Source: an uncultured Taibaiella sp.
Lineage (GTDB): Bacteria; Bacteroidota; Bacteroidia; Chitinophagales; Chitinophagaceae
DNA length: 14,667 nucleotides
Reading direction: 5' to 3'
Assembly: GCA_946886975.1 (NCBI GenBank)
Contig: CAMPJV010000024.1
Coordinates: 1 to 14,667 of the forward strand
This document shows positions 8,094-14,056 of this stretch, piece after piece. The number at the start of each line of letters is the position of its first letter. Positions within the stretch are counted from its first letter, which is position 1. Both the position numbers and the translations under genes were made by a program. Below the pieces are notes generated by a model. That model saw only the letters and a program-made list of their open reading frames with translations. It did not search any database and was not told the DNA's origin.

Positions 8094-8121
8094 ATTTTGG
8101 ATTTTGAACTTTGAATTTTGA
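8094..8121 (+). repeat. Four ATTTTGA-like heptad repeats
   Basis: Four tandem 7-bp units close to ATTTTGA (ATTTTGG, ATTTTGA, ACTTTGA, ATTTTGA) bridge the two copies of the 54-bp repeat. Two more perfect units lie at 8035-8048, overlapping the last base of the lysS stop codon. Such short runs could have promoted slippage that made the larger duplication. Confidence 0.7.
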
Positions 8122-8163
8122 ATTGTGTTGTTGTTTATTGATACGTTATTTAAGACCCGCTTC
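8110..8163 (+). repeat. 54-bp direct repeat, copy 2 (joined to the functional terminator)
   Basis: This is an exact match to 8037-8090. Its right end continues into GGTGGGTT and a T-tract, completing the lysS terminator. A 19-bp spacer of different sequence (8091-8109) separates the copies. The sequence after copy 2 does not match that spacer, so this is not a simple complete tandem duplication. Confidence 0.95.
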
Positions 8164-8178
8164 GGTGGGTTCTTTTTT
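8154..8178 (+). terminator. lysS terminator with UUCG tetraloop
   Basis: The stem 8154-8160 pairs with 8165-8171 (GACCCGC with GTGGGTT, including G-U pairs) around TTCG, closed by C-G. This is the very stable cUUCGg tetraloop. Six T residues follow at 8173-8178. It lies 118 bp beyond the lysS stop and 29 bp before the next ATG. Confidence 0.8.
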
Positions 8179-8194
8179 GGGGGATGTTTTCTTT

Positions 8195-8202
8195 TAACTT
8201 TA
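8195..8202 (+). promoter_or_regulatory. Possible -7 promoter box of the DUF1684 gene
   Basis: TAACTTTA matches TAnnTTTG except at the last base, and the ATG follows only 4 bases later. If used, transcription would begin about at the start codon and give a leaderless or nearly leaderless mRNA. The lysS terminator just upstream means this gene needs its own promoter. Confidence 0.35.
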
Positions 8203-8206
8203 GGGG

Positions 8207-8809
8207 ATGAAGAAATGGTTGATGGCTGCTGTGCTTTGCTCCTGTATTACTGATGTGTTTGGACAGACGTATGAGGACAGTATTTATGAGCACAGGCAGG
8301 CTTATAGGCAGGAGTTTATTGATGAGGAGCGGAGTCCGCTGAAGGGAGAGGATACGAGCTTTCTTCGGTTCTATGAGCCTGATGCAAAGTACAGGGTGGT
8401 AGCTGATGTGAAGCTGACGCCTGAGTCTGAGACATTTGATATTCCGACTCACAGCGGTAAGAAGAAGTCGTACCGGAAGTATGCGGACCTGAGCTTCAAG
8501 ATAGACAGCAAGGCTTATAAGCTGGAGGTTTACCAGAGTCCTGACCTAATGAAGAATCCTAAGTATATCGATCATCTTTTTATTCCTTTCAATGACCTCA
8601 CGAATTATGAGGAGACTTATGGAGGAGGAAGATATATTGACCTTTCCCTGAATGATATAAAGGATGGAAAGGTGGTGCTGGATTTTAATAAGTGCTACAA
8701 TCCCTATTGCGCTTATTCAGACGGGTATAATTGTCCGATTCCACCGGAGGCTAATAGGCTGAAGGTAGCGGTTAAGGCAGGGGAGATGAATTTTGGGAAG
8801 GAGCACTAG
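8207..8809 (+). CDS. Secreted DUF1684 family protein
   Basis: The 200-residue product starts with a signal peptide (MKKWLMAAVLCSC, probable cleavage after VFG near residue 19), so it is exported to the periplasm or beyond. The rest fits DUF1684: a strand region KKKSYRKYADLSFKID and KLEVYQS, then the family signature LFIPFNDLTNYEETYGGGRY, VLDFNKCYNPYCAYSDGYNC and PIPPEANRLKVAVKAGE. The aromatic-rich GGGRY and DFN..YNP.C....C blocks are the conserved part of this family. The family has no established biochemical role that I know of. The cysteines in the YNPYC and YNC segments could form a disulfide in the periplasm. GGGG at 8203-8206 immediately before the ATG is too close to act as a normal ribosome-binding site. 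The gene is isolated by terminators on both sides. Confidence 0.88.
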   Translation: MKKWLMAAVLCSCITDVFGQTYEDSIYEHRQAYRQEFIDEERSPLKGEDTSFLRFYEPDAKYRVVADVKLTPESETFDIPTHSGKKKSYRKYADLSFKIDSKAYKLEVYQSPDLMKNPKYIDHLFIPFNDLTNYEETYGGGRYIDLSLNDIKDGKVVLDFNKCYNPYCAYSDGYNCPIPPEANRLKVAVKAGEMNFGKEH

Positions 8810-8828
8810 TGTTTTTTCTGCTCATGTT

Positions 8829-8895
8829 TCGTGGCTTCCCCAATATCGTGGTGTTGCGTAAGGGTGCTTCGTCGTTCCTCCTGCCAATGACACGA
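8829..8895 (-). repeat. Possible dispersed REP-like intergenic element
   Basis: Read on the minus strand, the right part (about 8866-8894) resembles the GTCATTGCGAGGAGGAACGA ... GAAGCA dispersed repeat that I recall from many bacterial genomes, with small differences. The left part, containing TCGTGGCTTCCCCAAT, looks like a second piece of such an element. TCGTG (8829-8833) and CACGA (8891-8895) form short inverted ends. Only one copy is in this window, so repeat status rests on recall. A run of seven G follows at 8898-8904. Confidence 0.4.
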
Positions 8896-8907
8896 GCGGG
8901 GGGGCAT

Positions 8908-8940
8908 AAAAAAAAGAGACGCATAGGCGCCTCTTTTTTT
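8908..8940. terminator. Bidirectional terminator between DUF1684 and ompH genes
   Basis: Eight A, then GAG-A-CGC, loop ATAG, GCG-C-CTC and seven T form a symmetric hairpin with one A-C mismatch (8919 and 8930). The A-run gives a T-tract on the minus strand. It can therefore stop both the DUF1684 transcript from the left and the uppS-bamA-ompH operon from the right. Confidence 0.85.
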
Positions 8941-8956
8941 CTACTGCATTCTCTCT

Positions 8957-9460
8957 TTACTTGATGCCGAGCTTGCTCTTTACTAATGGAAGGATGTTGT
9001 CGCCTTCTTTGGCGTATAACAGCACTCCACCGCTGGCGTCGAATACGTAGTCGAAACTATTTGACTTTGCCACATCCTTGATGGCTTTGTCGGCTTTCTC
9101 GAGGATGGGAGAATAAAGCTCTTCTTTCTTCTTTGCTACTTTTTCTTCAGCGCTTTGCTGAGTAGACTGGATGCGCTCTTCCAGAGACTGGATCTCTTTT
9201 ATAGAAACTTCCTTTACTGCTTCAGTCATTGTCTTCTCCTTTGACTGGAAGTCCTGAACCTTCTTCTGATATTCTTTACCCATTGTCTCAAGCTGGTCGC
9301 GATAGCTCTTAGCATATTGCTGAAGGCTGGAATCAGCTCTCTTCACTTCAGGCATAAGGCTAAGCAATTCACGGGAGTCTATATATCCAAACTTCGCCTG
9401 CGCGAAAACACCAGTACTTACAAACAACAGACAGGCAAGGAACAATACTACTTTTCTCAT
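8957..9460 (-). CDS. OmpH/Skp family periplasmic chaperone, last gene of the operon
   Basis: The 167-residue product has a signal peptide (MRKVVLFLACLLFVSTGVFA, cleaved before QAKFGYIDS) and the standard OmpH/Skp layout. A short beta segment FGYIDSRELLSLMPEV comes first, then a long charged coiled coil (about residues 45-125, EKTMTEAVKEVSIKEIQSLE), then FDYVFDASGGVLLYA returning to the small beta body. Skp trimers hold unfolded outer-membrane proteins in the periplasm and deliver them to the BAM complex. It lies 66 bp after a paralogous gene and downstream of bamA, as expected for that role. The leader is AT-rich without a Shine-Dalgarno. The last residue codes just before the shared terminator at 8908-8940. 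Confidence 0.92.
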   Translation of the reverse strand: MRKVVLFLACLLFVSTGVFAQAKFGYIDSRELLSLMPEVKRADSSLQQYAKSYRDQLETMGKEYQKKVQDFQSKEKTMTEAVKEVSIKEIQSLEERIQSTQQSAEEKVAKKKEELYSPILEKADKAIKDVAKSNSFDYVFDASGGVLLYAKEGDNILPLVKSKLGIK

Positions 9461-9526
9461 TATTATATATTAGTTGATTTTTAAGCTGTGCAAAGTAAAT
9501 GCCATTATTTCTTTATTCCAATTAAT

Positions 9527-10039
9527 CTACTTAACACCCATCAATTTTAACACATCATCACTGCGATCGAGCTTGGGGTCTGCGTAGAAGAGTGTGACTC
9601 CTCCTGCCTTATCCAGCACAAGGTCATAACCTTTCTGAGATGCAAGCTTTGCCACCGAATTGTAAACCCTGTCCTGGATAGGCTTTACCAGCTCCTGACG
9701 TTTCTTGAACAGATCGCCCTCGTAGCCGAAGTGCTGCTTCTGAAGATCCTTTGCGGCTTTCTCTTTGGTCATGATCTCGTCTTCCTTTTTCTTACGCATC
9801 TCATCGGAAAGCATGGCGCGCTCTGCCTGGTAAGATTTGTAGAGACGATCAACATCCTGCATGCGGTTGTCGACCTCTGTCTGCCATGCCTTGGATAATG
9901 CATCCAGCGACTGCTGTGCGTGGGAGTATTCAGGCACCTTCTCGAGAATGTATTTTGAATCTATGATCATGTACCTCTGCGCCATGGCAGACAATGTTCC
10001 CGCAACAATAAGGAACAGGGATAAAAGGAGTTTTTTCAT
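9527..10039 (-). CDS. OmpH/Skp family periplasmic chaperone, first paralog
   Basis: The 170-residue product has a signal peptide (MKKLLLSLFLIVAGTLSAMA, cleaved before QRYMIIDS). It then follows the OmpH/Skp pattern: YMIIDSKYILEKVPEYSHA, a long charged coiled coil (about residues 40-120, including MRKKKEDEIMTKEKAAKDLQ), and the closing YDLVLDKAGGVTLFYAD strand pair. It is clearly a divergent duplicate of the neighbouring 167-residue protein: the order of elements and the DxAGGVxL(F/L)YA ending are shared, but most coiled-coil positions differ. It follows bamA by 42 bp, so it is very likely in the same operon. Expected role: chaperoning of outer-membrane proteins, possibly with different clients or as a mixed trimer with its paralog. 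The latter is inference. Confidence 0.92.
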   Translation of the reverse strand: MKKLLLSLFLIVAGTLSAMAQRYMIIDSKYILEKVPEYSHAQQSLDALSKAWQTEVDNRMQDVDRLYKSYQAERAMLSDEMRKKKEDEIMTKEKAAKDLQKQHFGYEGDLFKKRQELVKPIQDRVYNSVAKLASQKGYDLVLDKAGGVTLFYADPKLDRSDDVLKLMGVK

Positions 10040-10081
10040 CAGACTACAATATTTATTAATGAGGTGAAGATAGCAAACAGA

Positions 10082-12754
10082 TTAATCGGGTTCAAAGCCT
10101 AGCATGAAGGTAATCTTCGAGATATCTCTGAAACTGGTATTGCCTGATGCTCTATCAAATCTGTCAAATCCTATGCCATAGTCAAGACCGAGGAGACCGA
10201 ACATTGGTAAAAATAACCTAACGCCTACACCTGCGGAGCGATTGAGCTTGAAGGGATTGTAATCCTTAAAGCTGTTCCATGCATTTGCCGCTTCGACGAA
10301 TGCAAGACCGTAGATGGTGGACGTAGGACTTAAAGAGAACGGATAACGAACCTCCGCAGTATACTTGTTGAAAATAGTTGCGTTATTCTGGTACACTTCA
10401 TAACCACGATGGGCTATGATATCCTTTCCGATGAAGAAGGACTGGCCGGAAAGACCATCGCCACCAAGCTGGAAACGGCCGAAGGGAGAGAAGCCGATGT
10501 CCGGATTGTAGTAGCCAAGGAAGCCGTACTTGGTAGCGAGCTTGAATACAAACTTACCGGTGATATTCTTGTACCACTCGGCAGTGAAACGATACTTATG
10601 ATATTCAATCCACTGGTACTTATCTGCGACACTCGCGGTGGAATAGTCCTTACCGCTTAGCGCACTGAACGGCGGAGTGAACTGCAAAGAGAAGCTGACG
10701 TTGGAACCACTACGAGGATAGAGCGGCTGATCGACCGTGTAGCGCGCGAGGACCAGACGGAAGTTGAGGTCGTTGGCGGAGCCATTGTTGAAGTTCTCCA
10801 GAAGAGAATATTCGCGTAGCTCATAGTTCTTGTAGTCGATGCCGAAGGTGAATACGAAGTTGTCGTCGGGCCACTTGAGGCGTTTGCCTAAAGAAAGACT
10901 ACCACCAATTACTTTAAGATAAGACGCGTTAGGATCGCTGCCTACGCCGCCGCCTGCGAACTTACTATAAAGGAAGCTGGTGGTAAGGGCATTGGGCCTG
11001 CGGCCTCCGAGCCAGGGCTCCGTGAAAGAGAAGTTGAATGAGTTGTATGTGGCACCGTTGGACTGATAGTTGATGGATAACTTCTGACCATCGCCGATAG
11101 GGAGCGGGTCCCAGTTCTTTGGCTTCAGGATGTTCCGGATGGAGAAGTTATTGAACAGGATACCGATGTTACCATAGAAGCTAACACCGCCACCAAAGCC
11201 TGCAGAAAGCTGCAGCTGATCGCTGGACTTTTCTACAACACTGTACTCGATATCTACCGTACCATCCTCAGGGTGAGGAGTGGGCTGGGGAGTGATCTTT
11301 TCAGGGTCGAAGAAGCCGAGGTTTGATATCTGTCTTACCGAACGGATGATATCCGCACGACTGAATTTATTACCCGGATAAGTAAACAGCTCACGACGGA
11401 TAACGTGTTCGTTCGTACGATCGTTACCTACGATAGTGATGTTCTTGATGGTGGCCTGAGGGCCTTCTGTGATGGCCATCTCATAGTCGATGGTGTCACC
11501 GTAGATGGCCGTCTCGCGGGGCTCTATACGGAAGAAGAGGTACCCGTCGTCCATGTAAAGGCTGGAGATATCCTGTCCGCCGTCGGGGCTTAGCTGCACA
11601 CCGAGCCGCTTGTTCAGCAGCTCCTGGTTGTACACGTCACCCTTCTTAATGGCAAGGATCTCAGCCAGTGTTTCGTTGCTGTACTTAGTGTTACCTCTCC
11701 ATGTGATATCACCGAAGTAATACCTGTTGCCTTCCTTTACCTTCAGGTCTATGTTCAGGTTGCCGTTCTTAATGTTATAGACGGTATCCTTAACAACAGC
11801 GGCATCTCGGTAGCCGAGGGAATTATAATAATCTACAAGGCTTTGCTTGTCGTCCTGGAACTTTTGTTCGTTGAACTTGGAAGAAGAGAATATGCCTTTG
11901 AACCTGAAGTAGGGATCAAGCGTTTCAAGCGTTTTTGATATGGAGAGGAAACCGAAATTGGTGACGTAATCACCGAGCGTGATCTGCTCCCCGGGATAAA
12001 TGCTCTCCTCATCCGCACGGTGGAGTGTTAGGCGAGGCATTTCCTTGGTGCCCTTGAAGTTGCGCTTAAGACGGGAGTCGGAAGCTACTTCATTGCCTGC
12101 AATGGTTATCTGGTTGATCTTAGTCTTGTTGCCCTTTGTTATGTCGAAGGTGAGGATAACAGAGTTGGGGGTGAGGGTATCGGGGCGCTCACGGACGCTG
12201 ACCTGTACCTGGCCGTAGCCTTTGTCTATAAAGTACCTGCGTATGCGGCTGATGTTGTCCTGCTTGGTGGCGTCTGTGACGACTTTTGACCTAACGAGAT
12301 TGACCTTATCCTTAAGATCCTGAGCTTCGCTCTTCTTTATACCGCGAAAGTTCCAGCGGCTGAGGCGAGGCCTTTCCTCAATATGGATGTCGAGGAACAC
12401 GTTATCGCCGACTACCTTGGTAATATCTATTCTTACGTCTGAGAAAAGGTCCTGCTTCCAGAGGTTGCGGATGGCGCGCGCTATGCTCTCATCGTTTGGG
12501 AGGCGAACCTTGCCGCCGACTGTAAGCCCTGTGACGGAGAGGAGCAGATCCTGATCGAGGAAACGATTGCCACTAAAAGTAATTCCACCTATGGTATATT
12601 CAACAGGTTTGGCGGCTTCGACGGGTGCATTCTGATCCCTGGTTAAGCCACTCTGTCTGTTGCTTCCAGGCATTGCGATCTGTGCGTTCAGGATAGGTAC
12701 TGCAGAGAGAAAGGTCAGAAGTATGAAGAAAGAACGCAAAATCATTTTATGCAT
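10082..12754 (-). CDS. bamA: BamA, outer membrane protein assembly factor
   Basis: BamA is the central Omp85 barrel that folds and inserts outer-membrane proteins. The ATG at 12754 gives 890 residues with a signal peptide (MHKMILRSFFILLTFLSAVP, cleaved near LNA-Q). An ATG at 12745 is equally possible; an upstream GTG at 12784 would bury the signal. Five POTRA domains follow (about 45-515), starting EYTIGGITFSGNRFLD; the last contains IKNITIVGNDRTNEHVIRRE. The third carries a long insertion (LHRADEESIYPGEQITLGDY onward), common in Bacteroidota. The barrel (about 515-890) includes FTEPWLGGRRP and the conserved loop-6 HRGYEVY, matching the RGY/F motif. The C-terminus ends MLGFEPD, so the usual terminal aromatic of the beta-signal lies three residues from the end. 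It overlaps the end of uppS by 8 bp, which suggests translational coupling. Confidence 0.96.
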   Translation of the reverse strand: MHKMILRSFFILLTFLSAVPILNAQIAMPGSNRQSGLTRDQNAPVEAAKPVEYTIGGITFSGNRFLDQDLLLSVTGLTVGGKVRLPNDESIARAIRNLWKQDLFSDVRIDITKVVGDNVFLDIHIEERPRLSRWNFRGIKKSEAQDLKDKVNLVRSKVVTDATKQDNISRIRRYFIDKGYGQVQVSVRERPDTLTPNSVILTFDITKGNKTKINQITIAGNEVASDSRLKRNFKGTKEMPRLTLHRADEESIYPGEQITLGDYVTNFGFLSISKTLETLDPYFRFKGIFSSSKFNEQKFQDDKQSLVDYYNSLGYRDAAVVKDTVYNIKNGNLNIDLKVKEGNRYYFGDITWRGNTKYSNETLAEILAIKKGDVYNQELLNKRLGVQLSPDGGQDISSLYMDDGYLFFRIEPRETAIYGDTIDYEMAITEGPQATIKNITIVGNDRTNEHVIRRELFTYPGNKFSRADIIRSVRQISNLGFFDPEKITPQPTPHPEDGTVDIEYSVVEKSSDQLQLSAGFGGGVSFYGNIGILFNNFSIRNILKPKNWDPLPIGDGQKLSINYQSNGATYNSFNFSFTEPWLGGRRPNALTTSFLYSKFAGGGVGSDPNASYLKVIGGSLSLGKRLKWPDDNFVFTFGIDYKNYELREYSLLENFNNGSANDLNFRLVLARYTVDQPLYPRSGSNVSFSLQFTPPFSALSGKDYSTASVADKYQWIEYHKYRFTAEWYKNITGKFVFKLATKYGFLGYYNPDIGFSPFGRFQLGGDGLSGQSFFIGKDIIAHRGYEVYQNNATIFNKYTAEVRYPFSLSPTSTIYGLAFVEAANAWNSFKDYNPFKLNRSAGVGVRLFLPMFGLLGLDYGIGFDRFDRASGNTSFRDISKITFMLGFEPD

Positions 12755-13508
12755 GCTGGGGCGAATTCGTTTGTATTTGTTCACTTGTTTTTCCGAAGCG
12801 GCGCTCGCGCTGCTGGTAATTAATTAAAGCATCTACGAGATGCTTCTTACGGAACTCGGGCCAATGCACGGGCGTAAAATATAACTCGGCATAGGCAAGC
12901 TGATAAAGCAGGAAGTTGCTGATCCTGTATTCGCCACTCGTTCTTATCATCAGCTCCGGATCGGGGAAATCTGAAGTGTTCAGGTATTTATGAAACAATG
13001 CATCATCGAGGTCGTCGGCCTTTACCTTTCCGGCTGCGACATCGCGAGCGAACTTCTTAGAAGCGTCGACTATTTCCCAACGGGAGCTGTAGCTAAGGGC
13101 GAGGATAAGATTGACACCAGTATTGGCGGCCGTGATCTCTTTGGCTTCATTCAACTCCTTCTGGCAGGTGGCAGGAAGGCTGTCGAAGTCGCCGATGACG
13201 TGAAGACGTACATTGTTCTTGTGCAGCTCGTCTATTTCCTTGCGGAGGGTATTGACCAGCAGTTCCATCAGGGCGTTTACCTCGGCCTGCGGACGGTTCC
13301 AGTTTTCTGCAGAAAAGGCGTAAAGCGTAAGGTATTCTATCCCTATCTCCCCACAGGCATTGACGATGTCGCGCACGCTGAGCACGCCCTCATGGTGGCC
13401 ATAAACACGGTCCTGATTGCGCTCTTTGGCCCATCGGCCATTGCCATCCATGATAATAGCTATATGCCTGGGCAGCTTAGTCCGGTCTATAGCTTCTAAA
13501 ACATCCAT
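12747..13508 (-). CDS. uppS: Isoprenyl transferase, undecaprenyl diphosphate synthase
   Basis: UppS condenses isopentenyl diphosphate units onto farnesyl diphosphate to make the C55 lipid carrier for peptidoglycan and surface glycans. The 253-residue length is typical. Motifs present: HIAIIMDGNGRWAK with the catalytic aspartate at 21 and the phosphate-binding region; GHHEGV; LTLYAFSAENWNRP; and the C-terminal substrate-binding block DPELMIRTSGEYRISNFLLY followed by ELYFTPVHWPEF. I chose the ATG at 13508. The frame stays open to a TTG at 13553, but that TTG is part of a -7 promoter box. The gene heads an operon uppS-bamA-ompH-ompH, an arrangement common in Bacteroidota. Its last codons overlap the bamA start. 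The divergent neighbour is upp. Confidence 0.97.
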   Translation of the reverse strand: MDVLEAIDRTKLPRHIAIIMDGNGRWAKERNQDRVYGHHEGVLSVRDIVNACGEIGIEYLTLYAFSAENWNRPQAEVNALMELLVNTLRKEIDELHKNNVRLHVIGDFDSLPATCQKELNEAKEITAANTGVNLILALSYSSRWEIVDASKKFARDVAAGKVKADDLDDALFHKYLNTSDFPDPELMIRTSGEYRISNFLLYQLAYAELYFTPVHWPEFRKKHLVDALINYQQRERRFGKTSEQIQTNSPQHA

Positions 13509-13542
13509 ATAGTTCTGAGAATACCCTTTTTGGAAAGGTGGG

Positions 13543-13558
13543 CAAAGGTACAAAAATA
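13543..13558 (-). promoter_or_regulatory. Two abutting -7 boxes at the uppS operon promoter
   Basis: On the minus strand TATTTTTG (13558-13551) is followed directly by TACCTTTG (13550-13543); both match TAnnTTTG exactly. A TTTTG at 13581-13577 lies 18 bp ahead of the first box and could be its -33 element. The second box sits 34 bp before the uppS ATG, giving a leader of about 30 bases. Confidence 0.55.
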
Positions 13559-13595
13559 GAAGGATGGTGCAGGTATCAAAATAGGGGGTAGTTAG

Positions 13596-13614
13596 TTTAA
13601 CTGTTATTTAACTG
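13596..13614 (+). repeat. TTTAACTG direct repeat, two copies 11 bp apart
   Basis: TTTAACTG occurs at 13596-13603 and 13607-13614, one helical turn apart. It lies about 38 bp upstream of the first uppS -7 box and could be a tandem binding site for an activator or repressor. Two 8-bp copies are few, so chance is not excluded. Confidence 0.4.
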
Positions 13615-13792
13615 CAAGCGTTATGGTTCAAGTGGTTACATATTCCTTTTACGTTTGGCAAGGTAATTCGCCAGTAATGATATCGTCGGTGTGGTGGCGT
13701 TTGTTACAAAAGGATGGAAGAAATTGCAATTGGTCCCGTTGCGAGCCGGTAATTTAAAAGAGGAAGCGTCTGTCAGATAATAGGGAGCAGGC

Positions 13793-13836
13793 GGGCTGAA
13801 GCATGGTTAAGGCATGGCAGAGGCTGGGCAGAAGCA
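13793..13836 (+). repeat. Degenerate G-rich 11-bp repeats, four units
   Basis: Four successive 11-bp units start at 13793, 13804, 13815 and 13826. They fit roughly kGGywrArGCw, the best being GGGCTGAAGCA and GGGCAGAAGCA. The GG at unit positions 2-3 and the GC at positions 9-10 are kept in all four. Eleven is not a multiple of three, so the array is not coding. Confidence 0.45.
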
Positions 13837-13850
13837 CTCATGATCCTAGG

Positions 13851-13893
13851 TTACCCCGTATTTACCCCGTATATACTCCGTATTTACCCCGTA
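13851..13893 (+). repeat. TTTACCCCGTA 11-bp tandem repeats, four units
   Basis: The units are TTACCCCGTA (13851-13860, lacking the first T), TTTACCCCGTA (13861-13871), TATACTCCGTA (13872-13882) and TTTACCCCGTA (13883-13893). Each carries TAC...GTA half-sites around a CCC core. The helical spacing would place all units on one face of the DNA. The array ends about 160 bp before the upp start. Confidence 0.8.
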
Positions 13894-14019
13894 TATAAAG
13901 CATCCATTAGCCGTAGATGAGCCTATTGATCAGGCTGGCTTGCAGCGGGGAAAGCGTATGTGGATAGCAGGAGTATAGATTGAAGGAGAAATGCTCTATA
14001 TTAACTGACTGAATGGACT

Positions 14020-14027
14020 TATACTTG
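14020..14027 (+). promoter_or_regulatory. Weak -7-like box ahead of upp
   Basis: TATACTTG differs from TAnnTTTG by one base and lies 29 bp before the upp ATG. No -33 TTG is found at the usual distance. Confidence 0.3.
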
Positions 14028-14056
14028 TCGCTTATTCTTAATTAATAACCATCGGG

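Larger units (their letters stand above)
13559..14056. other. Divergent intergenic region uppS-upp with three 11-bp-period repeats
   Basis: About 500 bp between the uppS promoter and the upp start contain no convincing gene, RNA gene or mobile element. They hold a TTTAACTG pair (13596-13614), a G-rich degenerate array (13793-13836) and a TTTACCCCGTA array (13851-13893), all with an 11-bp period. A small inverted repeat AGCCT/AGGCT (13920-13924, 13932-13936) and a weak -7-like box near 14020 are also present. A 44-codon frame at 13623-13757 has no support as a gene. Confidence 0.6.

Noticed and set aside
12990..13499. A 169-codon open frame on the plus strand opposite uppS
   Set aside because: It lies wholly within uppS, which has all family motifs. 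The antisense translation shows no recognisable domain.
13623..13757. A 44-codon tryptophan-rich frame in the uppS-upp gap
   Set aside because: It has no ribosome-binding signal, no -7 box at a good distance and no recognisable family. It is expected by chance in a 500-bp gap.
13793..13893. The 11-bp arrays as a CRISPR
   Set aside because: Units are too short, are directly adjacent without unique spacers, and no cas gene is present.
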